From Synechococcus sp. WH 8109 (lineage in GTDB: Bacteria; Cyanobacteriota; Cyanobacteriia; PCC-6307; Cyanobiaceae), in the NCBI RefSeq assembly GCF_000161795.2, contig NZ_CP006882.1, positions 992,001 to 1,056,000 on the forward strand: a stretch of 64,000 bases of DNA. The letters run 5' to 3'. Of the stretch, positions 1 to 9,586 are shown in pieces (the stretch's first letter is position 1; each line of letters begins with the position of its first letter). A program made the position numbers and the translations under genes. The notes beneath the pieces were generated by a model. The model had not been told where the DNA came from. It was given only the letters and a program-made list of their open reading frames with translations, and did not search any database.

Positions 1-2404
1 GAAACTGCTTGCTCAAAGCGGCACGCACCTTGTCGTGAACAGGCTGAATTTTGTCGTCGGTGAGGGTTTCGTTTTTGCCGCGGTAGCGCAGACGGAAGGC
101 CTGGCTCACTTTGTTGTCGCCTAGCTGCTCGCCCTCAAAGCGATCCACCAGTTCCACCTGCTCCAGAAGAGGTTTGCCCGCCTTGCGGATGGCTTTGATC
201 AGATCGGCAGCTGCACTGGATCGGTCGACGATGACGGCAAGATCCCGCTCGCTGAAAGGCACGGTTGGGTATTGCTTGAAGGATGGCGTCCAGCGGTTGC
301 TGCGGGTGGCGGCATCCAGCAGTCGCGCAAGGTCGAGTTCGAACAGATAGGTGGCTTCAGGAAGATCGAGCTGCTCAGCCATGGCTGGGTGAAGCTGACC
401 AAAACAACCCAAGGGGCGTCCTTCCAACACCAGGGTGGCAGCCCGACCCGGATGCAGTCGTGCATCGTCTGTCAGGCGATGGTCAGACAGTTCCAGCTGC
501 AAGGCCTCCATCACCCTTGTGAGAACGCCACGGGCCTGGAAATAGTCGGGCGCCTGCGGCTTGCCGCTGGTGGCCCAGGTGGACAGGCGTCGATCTCCGC
601 AGATCACGCCACCTAGAATGGCGATCTGGCTGACAGCCTCCGCGGATCCGCTGTATGTGTTGCCGATCTCGAAGACGGAGCAACCCCGCTGCGACGCCTT
701 CAGATTGCGAACACAGATCTGCAGGTGCTCTTCCCAGAGGTTCGTGCGCAGATGGCTTGTGTCGGACAACAAAGGATTGCTGATGGCGATGCGCTGTTCC
801 TGCTCGGAAGCCGGAACGAGAGACAGGGTGGTGACCTCCTGTAGTCCTGTGGAACAGAACAGCTGCCGCAGGCGCCGTTCCGCCCGCTGGTGCGGTGTCA
901 GGGCACCTGGCTCCAGCGGATCCGGCAGGTGGGCCTCAAACCGATCGAAACCCACAAGACGAGCCACCTCCTCGATCAGATCAACTTCACGCTGGAGGTC
1001 TTGCCGTCTCGAGGGCGGTGCAATGACCTGCCATCCCTGGTCATGGGCTGAGAGCTGGCAACCGAGGGCTTTCAGGCAGTTTTCGATGCTGGTGTCATCC
1101 AGATCTTCCGGGCCATCGGAAGCATCGAGGGGGCCAAGCAATTGATGAAGGGCACTGCGCCTCAACAGCACCGGTTCCGCTTCTGCGGGACCGTTACCGC
1201 CAACCCAACGGCCGCGCTCAGAGCAGGAAAACTCCTGACTCAACAAGGCCGAAGCACGGGCCGAACAGGGCAGGGTCATTTCCACAGGCAACCCCTTTTC
1301 GAAACGACTGCTGGCATCCGTGCGCAAGCCCAGGGCCCGGGCTGACTGACGAACCCTCGGCGATGCAAACAGAGCGGATTCAAGCCAAATGTTTCGGGTA
1401 CTGGCGGTCACCCCACTCTCGAGACTCCCCATCACACCTGCGACGGCGACAGGCCGGTCATGGCAGGTGACGACCTGCACACGGCTGTCGAGACTTCGCT
1501 TCTGATCATCCAGACCTACGAAGATTTCCCCATCGCGAGCGGAACGGACCGCAAAACTCTTGGCGTCCACCGCTTGCCCGGTCAGTTGTTCCAGCGCATC
1601 GGCATCAAAGGCATGGAGGGGCTGCCCCTGTTCCAGCATCACCAGGTTGGTGACGTCAACCACCTCATTGACGCTGTTCACACCACCACGCTCAAGGCGC
1701 TGCTGCAACCAGGTGGGTGAGGGCTTGGAGCCGTCCACCCCCTCGATCCTGGTGATCGAATAGAAGCAGCCGTCCAGTTCTGTGTTCAGCGGAGTGGTGC
1801 TGGGATCCAGATCCAGCTCGGGCAGGCTCAATCTTCCACCGGTCAGGGCCGCCACCTCGCGAGCGATACCCACCATTGAGAGGCCGTCGGGACGATTGGC
1901 CGTGATGGCCAGCTCCAGAACGGTGTCGTCGAGTCCCAACAGAGGGGCCACAGGCGACCCGTTGGGCGGCAAGGATTCGTCCAGCTCATCCAGGATGGCG
2001 ATGCCGTCGGATTGCTCCGTCAGGCCCAGCTCGGTTAGGGAACAGATCATTCCGTTGCTGGCAACACCACGCAATTCACCGGCTTTGATCGTCAAGCCAA
2101 CGGCGGGGAGGGTGGCTCCGACCATGGCCACCGGTACATGAATGCCGGCACGCACGTTGCTGGCACCACAGACGATCTGGATGGGGTCCCGAGCTCCAAT
2201 ATCCACGCTGCAGACGCTGAGCTTGTCGGCGTTGGGGTGTTTCTCCCGTTCCAGCACATGGCCGACCACAACGCCATTGGCCTGGGCGCTGAGGTCATCA
2301 ATGTCGTCCACCTCAAAGCCCGCCATCGAAAGACGCTCGGAGAGATCGTCCACGGACTCATTCACCTGGACCAGCTGCTTCAGCCAGGAGATGGATACCC
2401 GCAT
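1..2404 (-). CDS. pheT: phenylalanyl-tRNA synthetase beta subunit (3' end outside window)
   Basis: Beta subunit of the heterotetrameric enzyme that charges tRNA-Phe in the cytoplasm. Reading leftwards from the ATG at 2404, the protein starts MRVSISWLKQLVQVNESVDD. A tRNA-binding (EMAP-like) domain follows in the first ~150 residues, then B3/B4 and B5 domains. The C-terminal ferredoxin-fold anticodon-binding domain is recognisable by YPTVPFSERDLAVIVD. About 801 codons are visible and the family is usually ~800-815 residues, so only the last few codons are missing. The frame is open throughout. The downstream neighbours rpmG and rpsR are divergent translation genes, with a 127-bp gap between the starts that must hold both promoters. 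Confidence 0.97.
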   Translation of the reverse strand, partial: MRVSISWLKQLVQVNESVDDLSERLSMAGFEVDDIDDLSAQANGVVVGHVLEREKHPNADKLSVCSVDIGARDPIQIVCGASNVRAGIHVPVAMVGATLPAVGLTIKAGELRGVASNGMICSLTELGLTEQSDGIAILDELDESLPPNGSPVAPLLGLDDTVLELAITANRPDGLSMVGIAREVAALTGGRLSLPELDLDPSTTPLNTELDGCFYSITRIEGVDGSKPSPTWLQQRLERGGVNSVNEVVDVTNLVMLEQGQPLHAFDADALEQLTGQAVDAKSFAVRSARDGEIFVGLDDQKRSLDSRVQVVTCHDRPVAVAGVMGSLESGVTASTRNIWLESALFASPRVRQSARALGLRTDASSRFEKGLPVEMTLPCSARASALLSQEFSCSERGRWVGGNGPAEAEPVLLRRSALHQLLGPLDASDGPEDLDDTSIENCLKALGCQLSAHDQGWQVIAPPSRRQDLQREVDLIEEVARLVGFDRFEAHLPDPLEPGALTPHQRAERRLRQLFCSTGLQEVTTLSLVPASEQEQRIAISNPLLSDTSHLRTNLWEEHLQICVRNLKASQRGCSVFEIGNTYSGSAEAVSQIAILGGVICGDRRLSTWATSGKPQAPDYFQARGVLTRVMEALQLELSDHRLTDDARLHPGRAATLVLEGRPLGCFGQLHPAMAEQLDLPEATYLFELDLARLLDAATRSNRWTPSFKQYPTVPFSERDLAVIVDRSSAAADLIKAIRKAGKPLLEQVELVDRFEGEQLGDNKVSQAFRLRYRGKNETLTDDKIQPVHDKVRAALSKQF

Positions 2405-2531
2405 CGGATCTAAGCCAGACAGCGCGCGATCTTAGGAAGTCCCCCCTGGGAGAGCTGCTCTGGAGCTGTCGGGTCAGGGGTTAAGCTCGATGTTTGTCAT
2501 TTCGCTTCGCACCTGCGGCGCAACGTCCTTT

Positions 2532-2726
2532 ATGGCCAAGAACAAGGGCGTCCGGATCGTGATCACTCTCGAGTGCACTGAATGCCGGTCCAATCCCGCC
2601 AAGCGTTCACCCGGCGTGTCTCGCTACACGACGGAAAAGAACCGCCGGAACACCACCGAACGGCTGGAGATCAAAAAGTTCTGTCCCCACTGCAACAAGT
2701 CCACGCTCCACAAGGAGATCAAGTGA
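2532..2726 (+). CDS. rpmG: 50S ribosomal protein L33
   Basis: L33 of the large ribosomal subunit, 64 residues, starting [18 protein letters not shown]. Two CxxC pairs (CTEC near residue 15 and CPHC near residue 53) form the zinc-binding version of the protein. The frame stays open upstream to about 2490, but the ATG at 2532 gives the standard family N-terminus. It is followed 38 bp later by rpsR, the usual cyanobacterial rpmG-rpsR pair, and then by an RNase II gene, so the three probably form one operon. Confidence 0.97.
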   Translation: MAKNKGVRIVITLECTECRSNPAKRSPGVSRYTTEKNRRNTTERLEIKKFCPHCNKSTLHKEIK

Positions 2727-2764
2727 CCTTGCAGGTCCGTCTTTCCTCCATCCGTTCCTGAGTC

Positions 2765-2986
2765 ATGTCCAGCTCCTTCTTCAAGAAGCGTCTTTCGCCG
2801 ATCAAGCCCGGTGATCCCATCGATTACAAGGATGTGGATCTTCTCAAGAAGTTCATCACCGAACGCGGCAAAATTCTTCCCCGTCGCCTCACCGGCCTTA
2901 CTGCTAAGCAGCAGCGCGATCTCACTAACGCCGTCAAGCGTGCTCGCATCGTTGCCCTTCTGCCGTTTGTGAACCCCGAAGGTTGA
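2765..2986 (+). CDS. rpsR: 30S ribosomal protein S18
   Basis: S18 of the small subunit, 73 residues, [18 protein letters not shown]. The typical S18 core ([18 protein letters not shown], then [24 protein letters not shown]) is complete. It lies between rpmG and the RNase II gene, whose TTG start is only 10 bp after the stop, which suggests translational coupling in one operon. Confidence 0.97.
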
Positions 2987-2996
2987 TCCTCGGGCG

Positions 2997-5027
2997 TTGA
3001 ACAACTCAATCCAACTCGGAGACACCGTCGCGGTAGTTCTCAAGGGTTCCCCTCTTTTCGGCCGTCTTCTGTCCATCAAGGGCAGCAAGGCGGTTCTTTC
3101 TTTTGGTGGTCAACGTCGTGACCAGGGCCTGCCCCTGCGCGACTTGATTCATATTGATCCCGAACATCGCTTTGTTAACAGTGACCTTCCTGCACCTGAG
3201 CGGGTGCAGGACAGCGCTCCATCGGCACGGGCTGTTGTTGAGGCTTGGCAGCTGTTGGAAACGGATCAACCGGGGGGATTGGCTCGACTGAGCCTCTGTG
3301 AGCTGGGCGAGTTGGTATTGACCCCGTTCAACCTCGCTGGGCTGGCTGCGCTGTGGGCCTGGCTGCATGGGAACCAACAGTTGTTCCGCTGGCGTCGTGA
3401 CCGTTTGATCCAGCCACTCTCCCGCGAAGAGAGAGCCAGCCTGCGTCGCCAACGCCGAGCTGAGCGGCAGGCACAGCAGCATGAACAACGACAGCTCGCG
3501 TTGCTGCGGACTGAGCGAGCCCTTAGCGACGATGAACGCGTGGAGCTGGATCCGGTATGGGACGAGCGCTTCAGCCACTGGATTCAGTTGCTGAAAGACA
3601 ATCCCGCTGCGGTGGGTTTCGACCCTGATCTCAAGCAGTGGTCGGCAGAGTTGTCGATTGGATCGGATGCCGCCGATCTGCGGCAGTGGTTGATCGTGCG
3701 TGGGTTTCTCGATCCCAATGAGCCCATTGGCCTGAGGGGCAGCGTCTGGTCTCGCAGTTTTACCTCTGATCTGGTGGAGGAAGCGAATCGTCTTGTTGCT
3801 CTGTCGAATGAAGAGCTACCCGGGGATGAGCAACGCATAGACCTCACTCACCTGGCCACCTACAGCCTGGACGATTCGGGCACTCGAGAAATTGATGACG
3901 CGCTCTCGCTGGAGCGTCGTGATGGCGTCGATTGGATCTGGATCCACATCGCTGATCCAAGTCGTCTGATCGACATTGACTCCCCCCTTGATCATGAAGC
4001 CAGACGTCGGGCCACCAGTTTGTATCTGGCGGAGGGTGTGATGCCCATGCTCCCTCTGGAGCTGGCGGCCGGTCCCCTCAGTCTGCGGGCTGGCCAGCGT
4101 TGTGCAGCCCTGAGTGTGGCCGTTTGCCTTGATGACGATGGTGCCGTGGCGGAACAACGGATTGCGCGCAGCTGGATCCGACCCCGCTACGGCCTCACCT
4201 ACACCGATGGTGATGAGCTGATCGAGTTGGCACCCCCAGGAGATGAAGCCCTCTCGGATCTCTCGGGACTCTTGATGTTGCGCATGCGCTGGCGCCGCTC
4301 CAAAGGAGCCGTGATGTTTGACCAGCCTGAAGGACGCTTCCGCTACAGCGATGGGGCCTTGACGCTTCAGGTGATTGACCCTTCACCCTCCCGCCTGATG
4401 GTGAGTGAAGCGATGCTGCTGATGGGGGCTGTTGTGGCCTCCTTTGGGCAAGAGCACAGCCTGCCGTTGCCCTTCCGCAGTCAGCCTGCGGCTGAGCTGC
4501 CCTCCATCGATGAACTCGATCGAATCCCCGAGGGACCAGCCCGTGATGCGGCGATCAAGCGCTGCTTGAGCCGAGGCGTGCAGGGCACGCGAGCCATGCC
4601 CCATTTCAGTCTCGGGCTTGAGGCCTATGTGCAGGCGACTTCTCCGATTCGACGCTACGCCGATCTCGTCGCCCACCGGCAAATCATTGCCCAGCTCTCT
4701 GCGCTTGCACCGATGGATGAAGAGCGTCTGAGTGAAGTGATTGACGATCTCGATGATCCATTGCGCCAATCCATTCAGATCAGCCGTGAGGATCAGCGCC
4801 ACTGGCAGCAGGTGTGGTTCGCCGAGCATCAGAACACCGTTTGGTCTGCCGTATTCCTGCGCTGGCTGCGCCCGCAGGATCGCTTGGCCCTGGTTCATGT
4901 GAGCGAGCTGGCCATTGATCTGGTCGGTTGTGTTTCTGCAGAAGACCCTGCTCCTGGCGACGGTCTTGAACTCAAGGTGGGGCGTGCTGACCCGGTACGC
5001 GGTGAGCTGCAGCTTCAGTTGGCTTGA
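2997..5027 (+). CDS. RNase II-type 3'-5' exoribonuclease (RNB domain)
   Basis: 676-residue exoribonuclease of the RNase II/R family, expected to degrade single-stranded RNA from the 3' end. The start is a TTG 10 bp after rpsR; no better ATG exists before conserved sequence. The RNB domain fills the middle and C-terminal half. The catalytic motif reads SLDDSGTREIDDALS: D292, E298, D300 and D301 match the four acidic residues of E. coli RNase II, with Glu in place of the second Asp. Further RNB motifs are visible (IADPSRLIDID, EARRRATSLYLAEGVMPMLP, ATSPIRRYADLVAHRQ). A short C-terminal S1-like segment is weak. The 3' end overlaps the convergent oxidoreductase gene by 13 bp. A second RNB paralogue at 26.1 kb lacks these acidic residues. 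Confidence 0.92.
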   Translation: MNNSIQLGDTVAVVLKGSPLFGRLLSIKGSKAVLSFGGQRRDQGLPLRDLIHIDPEHRFVNSDLPAPERVQDSAPSARAVVEAWQLLETDQPGGLARLSLCELGELVLTPFNLAGLAALWAWLHGNQQLFRWRRDRLIQPLSREERASLRRQRRAERQAQQHEQRQLALLRTERALSDDERVELDPVWDERFSHWIQLLKDNPAAVGFDPDLKQWSAELSIGSDAADLRQWLIVRGFLDPNEPIGLRGSVWSRSFTSDLVEEANRLVALSNEELPGDEQRIDLTHLATYSLDDSGTREIDDALSLERRDGVDWIWIHIADPSRLIDIDSPLDHEARRRATSLYLAEGVMPMLPLELAAGPLSLRAGQRCAALSVAVCLDDDGAVAEQRIARSWIRPRYGLTYTDGDELIELAPPGDEALSDLSGLLMLRMRWRRSKGAVMFDQPEGRFRYSDGALTLQVIDPSPSRLMVSEAMLLMGAVVASFGQEHSLPLPFRSQPAAELPSIDELDRIPEGPARDAAIKRCLSRGVQGTRAMPHFSLGLEAYVQATSPIRRYADLVAHRQIIAQLSALAPMDEERLSEVIDDLDDPLRQSIQISREDQRHWQQVWFAEHQNTVWSAVFLRWLRPQDRLALVHVSELAIDLVGCVSAEDPAPGDGLELKVGRADPVRGELQLQLA

Positions 5028-6802
5028 TCCAGAACCCCGGTGATCCGCACCCAGGGCCCCCAGGGATTCTTTATGCCGCGGAGGTTCAGGGTTCGGTGCG
5101 AGTGATCCTCTTCGGATAGCCAGCGATGGATTGCCGGTTCCAGGGTGATCAGAGGCCAGATCCTTTCAGCGGTTTCCAATTGGTAGCCCTCCTGGAGGTT
5201 GCCGGTGAGCACGCCACTGAAACCGCCCTCATGGGGCTGGTTTGGCGCCTGGTTTACGTCAGGGGGAAGCAGCATGCTGGCTCGTGGGCCTGAAGGGCGG
5301 CCCATAGCGTCCAGGTGTTCAGGTCGAGCCAAGCCCTGCTCCTGTGCCTTGACCCAGTGTGGATGCCAGAGCGGCCAGTCCCAGATCGGGAGGACTGCTG
5401 CAGGGGCCTGCGGCTCGTGGATCAGGGCTGACTGGATGGCCTCAACATTCAGATCACCTATGTCACAGCCCTGACGAACGGCCATGGCCGCTGCCAGACC
5501 CGCCACCTGGCCCAGGTTGAGAATCAAGGGCTGCAGGCGCGTGGCCCCATTGGCCATGTGGCTGACGCTGAAGCCTTTCTCGGCCATCACAAGGTTGGGG
5601 ATCGAGTCTGAGATAAGGGCATCGAAGGGGATGCAGAAGGGCGTACCGCTCCAACGTCCTCCCCAACGCACACTTTTCGGGGCGATGGGCCAGTCCTCGC
5701 CCGGGTAGTGATGGTCGTTGGCATAGGTGCCCACAGCAATGCTGGTGCAGCGTCCCTGGGCATCGATGGGGAGCGGTCCCCGCAGGGCTTCTGTGGATAT
5801 CGGCAAAAGGTCGCGTTCCGTGACCGTTGTGCGACCCATCAGCCGCCGACTTTCTCGCCAGTACGGCATCAACGCCAGGCTGGGATCTGCTCCCGGGAAG
5901 GCGTTGCCGGCAGTGATCCAACCACCGCTGCATTCCTCCAGCGCCGCCAGGAAATCCATGCTGTGCCGTTGCATCTCTTGGGCCAGCTCCGCACGAACCT
6001 CGCCATCAGCACTGAGGGCTCGATCGATGCTGTTGTGCCAGTCGTTGCCCTCCAGAGGCCAATTGAGCATGACCAGGCCGCTGGGCAGACGGCCATAGGT
6101 GATGGTTTTCTCGAGGCCGAAGCTGGCGGTGCTCCGATCGAAAGGAATCCGCGGTACAGAAGCGACATGGCGCGGAGTGAGTTCCCCATGCAATTGGCCC
6201 ATCGCCACCCAGGTGGGTGACTGAGTGGGTTGCTGTTGAAAAAAAGCTTCGCTCTCAAGCCGGGACTGTTCGGGGGCGCTGGGTTCCTCCCAGATCTCCT
6301 TGGCTTCCCAACCCCAGCGGAAGGGCGCCGACGACAGGGCAAGCAGATCTCCCAGATCGCTGCCATCCACAAACACATCGGCGGAAAAGCTTTCGACGCC
6401 ATTGGCGCTGTGGATCTCCACAGATTGGAGGCGACCCTGCTGGCAGTGAACCTGTTCCAGGCTGCAGTGGGGACGCCACTCCAGCCTGGGCTCAGCCACC
6501 ACCCAGCGTTGCAGGATCCGTTCGGCTGTTTGCGGCCTGTATCCGAAACAACTCACCCAGTTGTGGTCGAGCCCGCTCGGCTCCTCCAACTCCAACTGGC
6601 GCAGAAAGGCGCCCCAGATCCCGGTTTGCCAACAGGTCAGTTCATGGCCATCCGGGGCACAGACTCCTGCCGAACTCACCATGCCCCCCAGCCAGGGGCC
6701 AGGGGTGATCAGTGTCGTGTCTGCTCCTGATCTCGCGCTCTGCAGCGCAGCAGCGACGCCCCCGCAGCCACCACCCCAGACCACCACGTCGCGGTGCGTC
6801 AT
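5015..6802 (-). CDS. FAD-dependent oxidoreductase
   Basis: 595-residue flavoprotein. The N-terminus has a dinucleotide-binding Rossmann motif, VVVWGGGCGGVAAALQSARSGA, interpreted as the GxGxxG-type FAD site, followed by GPWLGGMVSSAGVCAPDG, which is typical of the FAD-dependent oxidoreductase family Pfam FAD_oxidored. A second FAD-contact region (DVFVDGSDLGDLLAL) occurs near residue 155. The C-terminal half contains SVSHMANGATRLQPLILNLGQ, a conserved family signature. Substrate unknown. It is divergent from metG (86 bp between starts) and convergent with the RNase II gene. Confidence 0.8.
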   Translation of the reverse strand: MTHRDVVVWGGGCGGVAAALQSARSGADTTLITPGPWLGGMVSSAGVCAPDGHELTCWQTGIWGAFLRQLELEEPSGLDHNWVSCFGYRPQTAERILQRWVVAEPRLEWRPHCSLEQVHCQQGRLQSVEIHSANGVESFSADVFVDGSDLGDLLALSSAPFRWGWEAKEIWEEPSAPEQSRLESEAFFQQQPTQSPTWVAMGQLHGELTPRHVASVPRIPFDRSTASFGLEKTITYGRLPSGLVMLNWPLEGNDWHNSIDRALSADGEVRAELAQEMQRHSMDFLAALEECSGGWITAGNAFPGADPSLALMPYWRESRRLMGRTTVTERDLLPISTEALRGPLPIDAQGRCTSIAVGTYANDHHYPGEDWPIAPKSVRWGGRWSGTPFCIPFDALISDSIPNLVMAEKGFSVSHMANGATRLQPLILNLGQVAGLAAAMAVRQGCDIGDLNVEAIQSALIHEPQAPAAVLPIWDWPLWHPHWVKAQEQGLARPEHLDAMGRPSGPRASMLLPPDVNQAPNQPHEGGFSGVLTGNLQEGYQLETAERIWPLITLEPAIHRWLSEEDHSHRTLNLRGIKNPWGPWVRITGVLDQAN

Positions 6803-6888
6803 GACGAGGGCCGGTTGGCGTGGAGCGAGATGGGCATGCTCGTTAGAGTCTGTCGTCGCTGCGGTGCAGCGGAGTTCGAACTTTTCTG

Positions 6889-8433
6889 ATGCCCTACACC
6901 CTTACGACTCCGCTCTATTACGTCAACGATCGTCCCCATCTGGGCAGCACGTACACGACCCTGGCCTGTGACGCCTTGGCTCGCTTTGAGCGGCTGCAGC
7001 TGGAGAAGGTGACCTTCGTGACCGGTGTTGATGAGCACGGCCAGAAGATTCAGCGCACGGCAGAACGTCAGCAGCTGAGCCCACAGGACCACTGCGATAA
7101 GGTCAGCACCCGCTACCGCGATCTCTGGAATCAGTGGGGGATTTCTAACGATCGCTTTGTGCGCACCACCAACCCGCGCCACCTGGAGTTGGTGGAACAG
7201 TTCTACGAACGGGTCAAGGCATCAGGCGACATCGTTGTCGGCAAGCAGACTGGTTGGTACTGCGTCGATTGCGAGGAATACAAGGACGATCCGGCCGAAG
7301 CGGAGTCGCCCTCCTGTTCGATCCACCGCAAGCCTCTCGAATGGCGCGATGAGGAGAACCTGTTCTTTCGGCTCTCCCGCTATCAATCCGCCATTGAGGA
7401 GTTGGTGTCCCGCGATGACTTCATCGCCCCTGCCAGCCGACGACAGGAAGTGCGCAATTTCGTCGCCCAAGGTCTGCGCGACTTCTCCATTTCGCGGGTG
7501 AATGTGTCCTGGGGACTTCCGGTCCCCGACCATCCAGGCCACACCTTCTACGTCTGGTTTGATGCCCTACTCGGTTATCTCACAGCGCTTCTTGATGATG
7601 GCGAATCGGTATCGCTCGATCGGCTCGCCTCCTGCGGTTGGCCCGCCTCCGTGCACGTGATCGGCAAGGACATCCTTCGCTTCCACGCTGTGTTCTGGCC
7701 TGCCATGTGCATGTCTGCAGGACTGCCTGTACCGCAAAAGGTTTTCGGCCATGGCTTCCTCACCCGTGAGGGCCAGAAGATGGGCAAATCCCTCGGCAAT
7801 GTGCTGGACCCGGAACTGTTGCTGGAGCGATGCGGCAGCGATGCCGTTCGTTGGTACCTCCTGCGCGACATCCAATTCGGAGACGACGGCGATTTCCAAC
7901 AGCAACGCTTTCTGGATCTGGTCAACAACGATCTGGCCAACACCATCGGCAACCTGCTGAATCGCACCTCGTCGATGGCGCGCAAGTGGTTCGATGACGT
8001 CGTTCCCCCGGCTGGTGCAGCCTCAAGTGCTGACCATCCCCTGGCCCTCAAGGCTGCGGAAACCGTCAGCACGGTGATTGAGGCGATGCCGCAGCTTGCG
8101 TTCAAAACCGCAGCCGAGTCGATCCTTCAATTGGCTATTGCCGCGAACGGTCATCTCAATGAAACGGCTCCCTGGAGTCGCATGAAGGAACCCGGTCAAG
8201 AGCAGAGCGTGGCCGAGGATTTGTTTGCTGTGCTGGAAACCACGCGCATCGTTGGACTCCTGCTTGCCCCGCTGCTGCCCGACCTCAGCGAGCGGATCCT
8301 GTCCCAACTTGGGGAACGCCTGGATCCAGACAACTGGTTGAAACAGCTGAATTGGGGAAGGCTGTGCAGCGGTTCTGCGCTGCCCAAGCCAACACCGGTG
8401 ATGCAGCGGTTGGAACTGGATGAACCGCTCTGA
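6889..8433 (+). CDS. metG: methionyl-tRNA synthetase
   Basis: Class I synthetase that charges tRNA-Met; 514 residues. The HIGH-type signature is near the N-terminus (YYVNDRPHLGSTYTT) and the KMSKS-type loop appears as QKMGKSLGNV near residue 300. A small Cys/His knuckle (WYCVDCEEY...CSIH) sits in the connective-peptide region. There is no C-terminal EMAP/Trbp111-like extension, as in short bacterial MetRS forms. The window also carries fmt (33.9 kb) and an elongator-type tRNA-Met (14.8 kb). The 3' end abuts or overlaps the start of the LptC-like lipoprotein gene. Confidence 0.96.
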   Translation: MPYTLTTPLYYVNDRPHLGSTYTTLACDALARFERLQLEKVTFVTGVDEHGQKIQRTAERQQLSPQDHCDKVSTRYRDLWNQWGISNDRFVRTTNPRHLELVEQFYERVKASGDIVVGKQTGWYCVDCEEYKDDPAEAESPSCSIHRKPLEWRDEENLFFRLSRYQSAIEELVSRDDFIAPASRRQEVRNFVAQGLRDFSISRVNVSWGLPVPDHPGHTFYVWFDALLGYLTALLDDGESVSLDRLASCGWPASVHVIGKDILRFHAVFWPAMCMSAGLPVPQKVFGHGFLTREGQKMGKSLGNVLDPELLLERCGSDAVRWYLLRDIQFGDDGDFQQQRFLDLVNNDLANTIGNLLNRTSSMARKWFDDVVPPAGAASSADHPLALKAAETVSTVIEAMPQLAFKTAAESILQLAIAANGHLNETAPWSRMKEPGQEQSVAEDLFAVLETTRIVGLLLAPLLPDLSERILSQLGERLDPDNWLKQLNWGRLCSGSALPKPTPVMQRLELDEPL

Positions 8434-8440
8434 ACAAAGC

Positions 8441-9586
8441 ATGCTGAGTCGCTTGTCACGTTGTGGTCTGACAGCAGCCCTTGTGGCGAGTGCATGGCTC
8501 ACCGGTTGCACAACGAGGCGGCCGATCGCGCTTGAACCCACGCCGTCCTTTGTCTTCCGGTCGCTGGATTTGAGCCAGCGGGCCGACGATGGCAACCGTG
8601 ACTGGGATCTCACCAGCCCCGAGGCTCGTTACGACCTTAGTAGTCGAACCATCCGTGCACGACGTCCCGAGGGAGTTCTCTATCGAAACGATCAACCGCA
8701 CTACAGGATCACCGCAGATCTCGCCACGGTGCTACGTGATGGAGAGCTCGTCGTTCTTGAAGGATCGGTCCAGCTGCGGCAGTTGAGCCAACGGGGGCTG
8801 ACGATTGAGGGAGACAATCTCATTTGGACACCATCGCAGTCACGGATGGTGATCAATCAACGGCCCAAGGCCAATGATGGCCAGACGCAAATTCGCTCAC
8901 GCGAGCTGGCGTTCCAGCAGGACTCCGAGGTGCTGGAGTTCAGCGGCCCAACCCAGCTGAACCGTGTTGATGAAACCAGTGTTGCTTCCACAGTGGTGCA
9001 GGGTGGGAGCGGAACCTGGAATCTGAAGAGTGGTTTGTTGCAGGCGCCTGGTCCGGTGCAGGCCATCCGCAGCGATGGCCGCACACTCAGCGCTTCAGGC
9101 CTCAATGGCAACACCCGCCAGGGTTACCTCGACCTTCAACAACCGGTCACGCTGGTGCTGGAGAACGACCGTGGTCTGATCACTGCCGGCCAAACACGTT
9201 GGTTATTTTCAGCGAAGCAATTTCAATCTGATCATCCCGTTCAGGCTGATTTGAAAAACAGCAATGTGCAGGGCAAAGGATTCAAGCTTGATCAGCTCAC
9301 TGGCACCGTGATCATTTCTAGTGACTGTCGCGTTGAGCAGACGTTGGAAACACTGACGGCCAGTCGCTGCGCTTGGAACTGGAGCAGTGAACGGGTAGTG
9401 GCAGATGGCGATGTAGTTCTTCGGCGGACAAAACCAGAGCAGGTCACTCGCGCCTCACGCATGGAAGCCAAGATTTCGGACGATGGTGAGATCCGCTTCG
9501 GCCAAACCGGAGCGAGGGTTGAATCGACGATCAAGCTGAGTCCGGCGGCACAGGAGAAGCATCGCCGGCCCCAAGTGTCGTTCTGA
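8441..9586 (+). CDS. LptC-like LPS export lipoprotein
   Basis: About 381 residues. The N-terminus MLSRLSRCGLTAALVASAWLTGC is a lipoprotein signal peptide ending in a clear lipobox (LTGC), so the mature protein should be tethered in the periplasm. The rest is beta-rich repeats of the LptC/OstA type (DGELVVLEGSVQLRQLSQRG, SASGLNGNTRQGYLDL), consistent with a part of the Lpt bridge that carries lipopolysaccharide to the outer membrane. An upstream in-frame ATG at 8420 would overlap metG by 14 bp and add seven residues before the signal peptide; 8441 gives the better signal. The 3' end overlaps the convergent CCB-like gene by 56 bp. Confidence 0.78.
   Translation: MLSRLSRCGLTAALVASAWLTGCTTRRPIALEPTPSFVFRSLDLSQRADDGNRDWDLTSPEARYDLSSRTIRARRPEGVLYRNDQPHYRITADLATVLRDGELVVLEGSVQLRQLSQRGLTIEGDNLIWTPSQSRMVINQRPKANDGQTQIRSRELAFQQDSEVLEFSGPTQLNRVDETSVASTVVQGGSGTWNLKSGLLQAPGPVQAIRSDGRTLSASGLNGNTRQGYLDLQQPVTLVLENDRGLITAGQTRWLFSAKQFQSDHPVQADLKNSNVQGKGFKLDQLTGTVIISSDCRVEQTLETLTASRCAWNWSSERVVADGDVVLRRTKPEQVTRASRMEAKISDDGEIRFGQTGARVESTIKLSPAAQEKHRRPQVSF

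Noticed and set aside
2624-3088. Long minus-strand open frame across rpmG, rpsR and the RNase II start
   Set aside because: It lies opposite three certain genes and has no protein-like domain pattern; it is a shadow frame.
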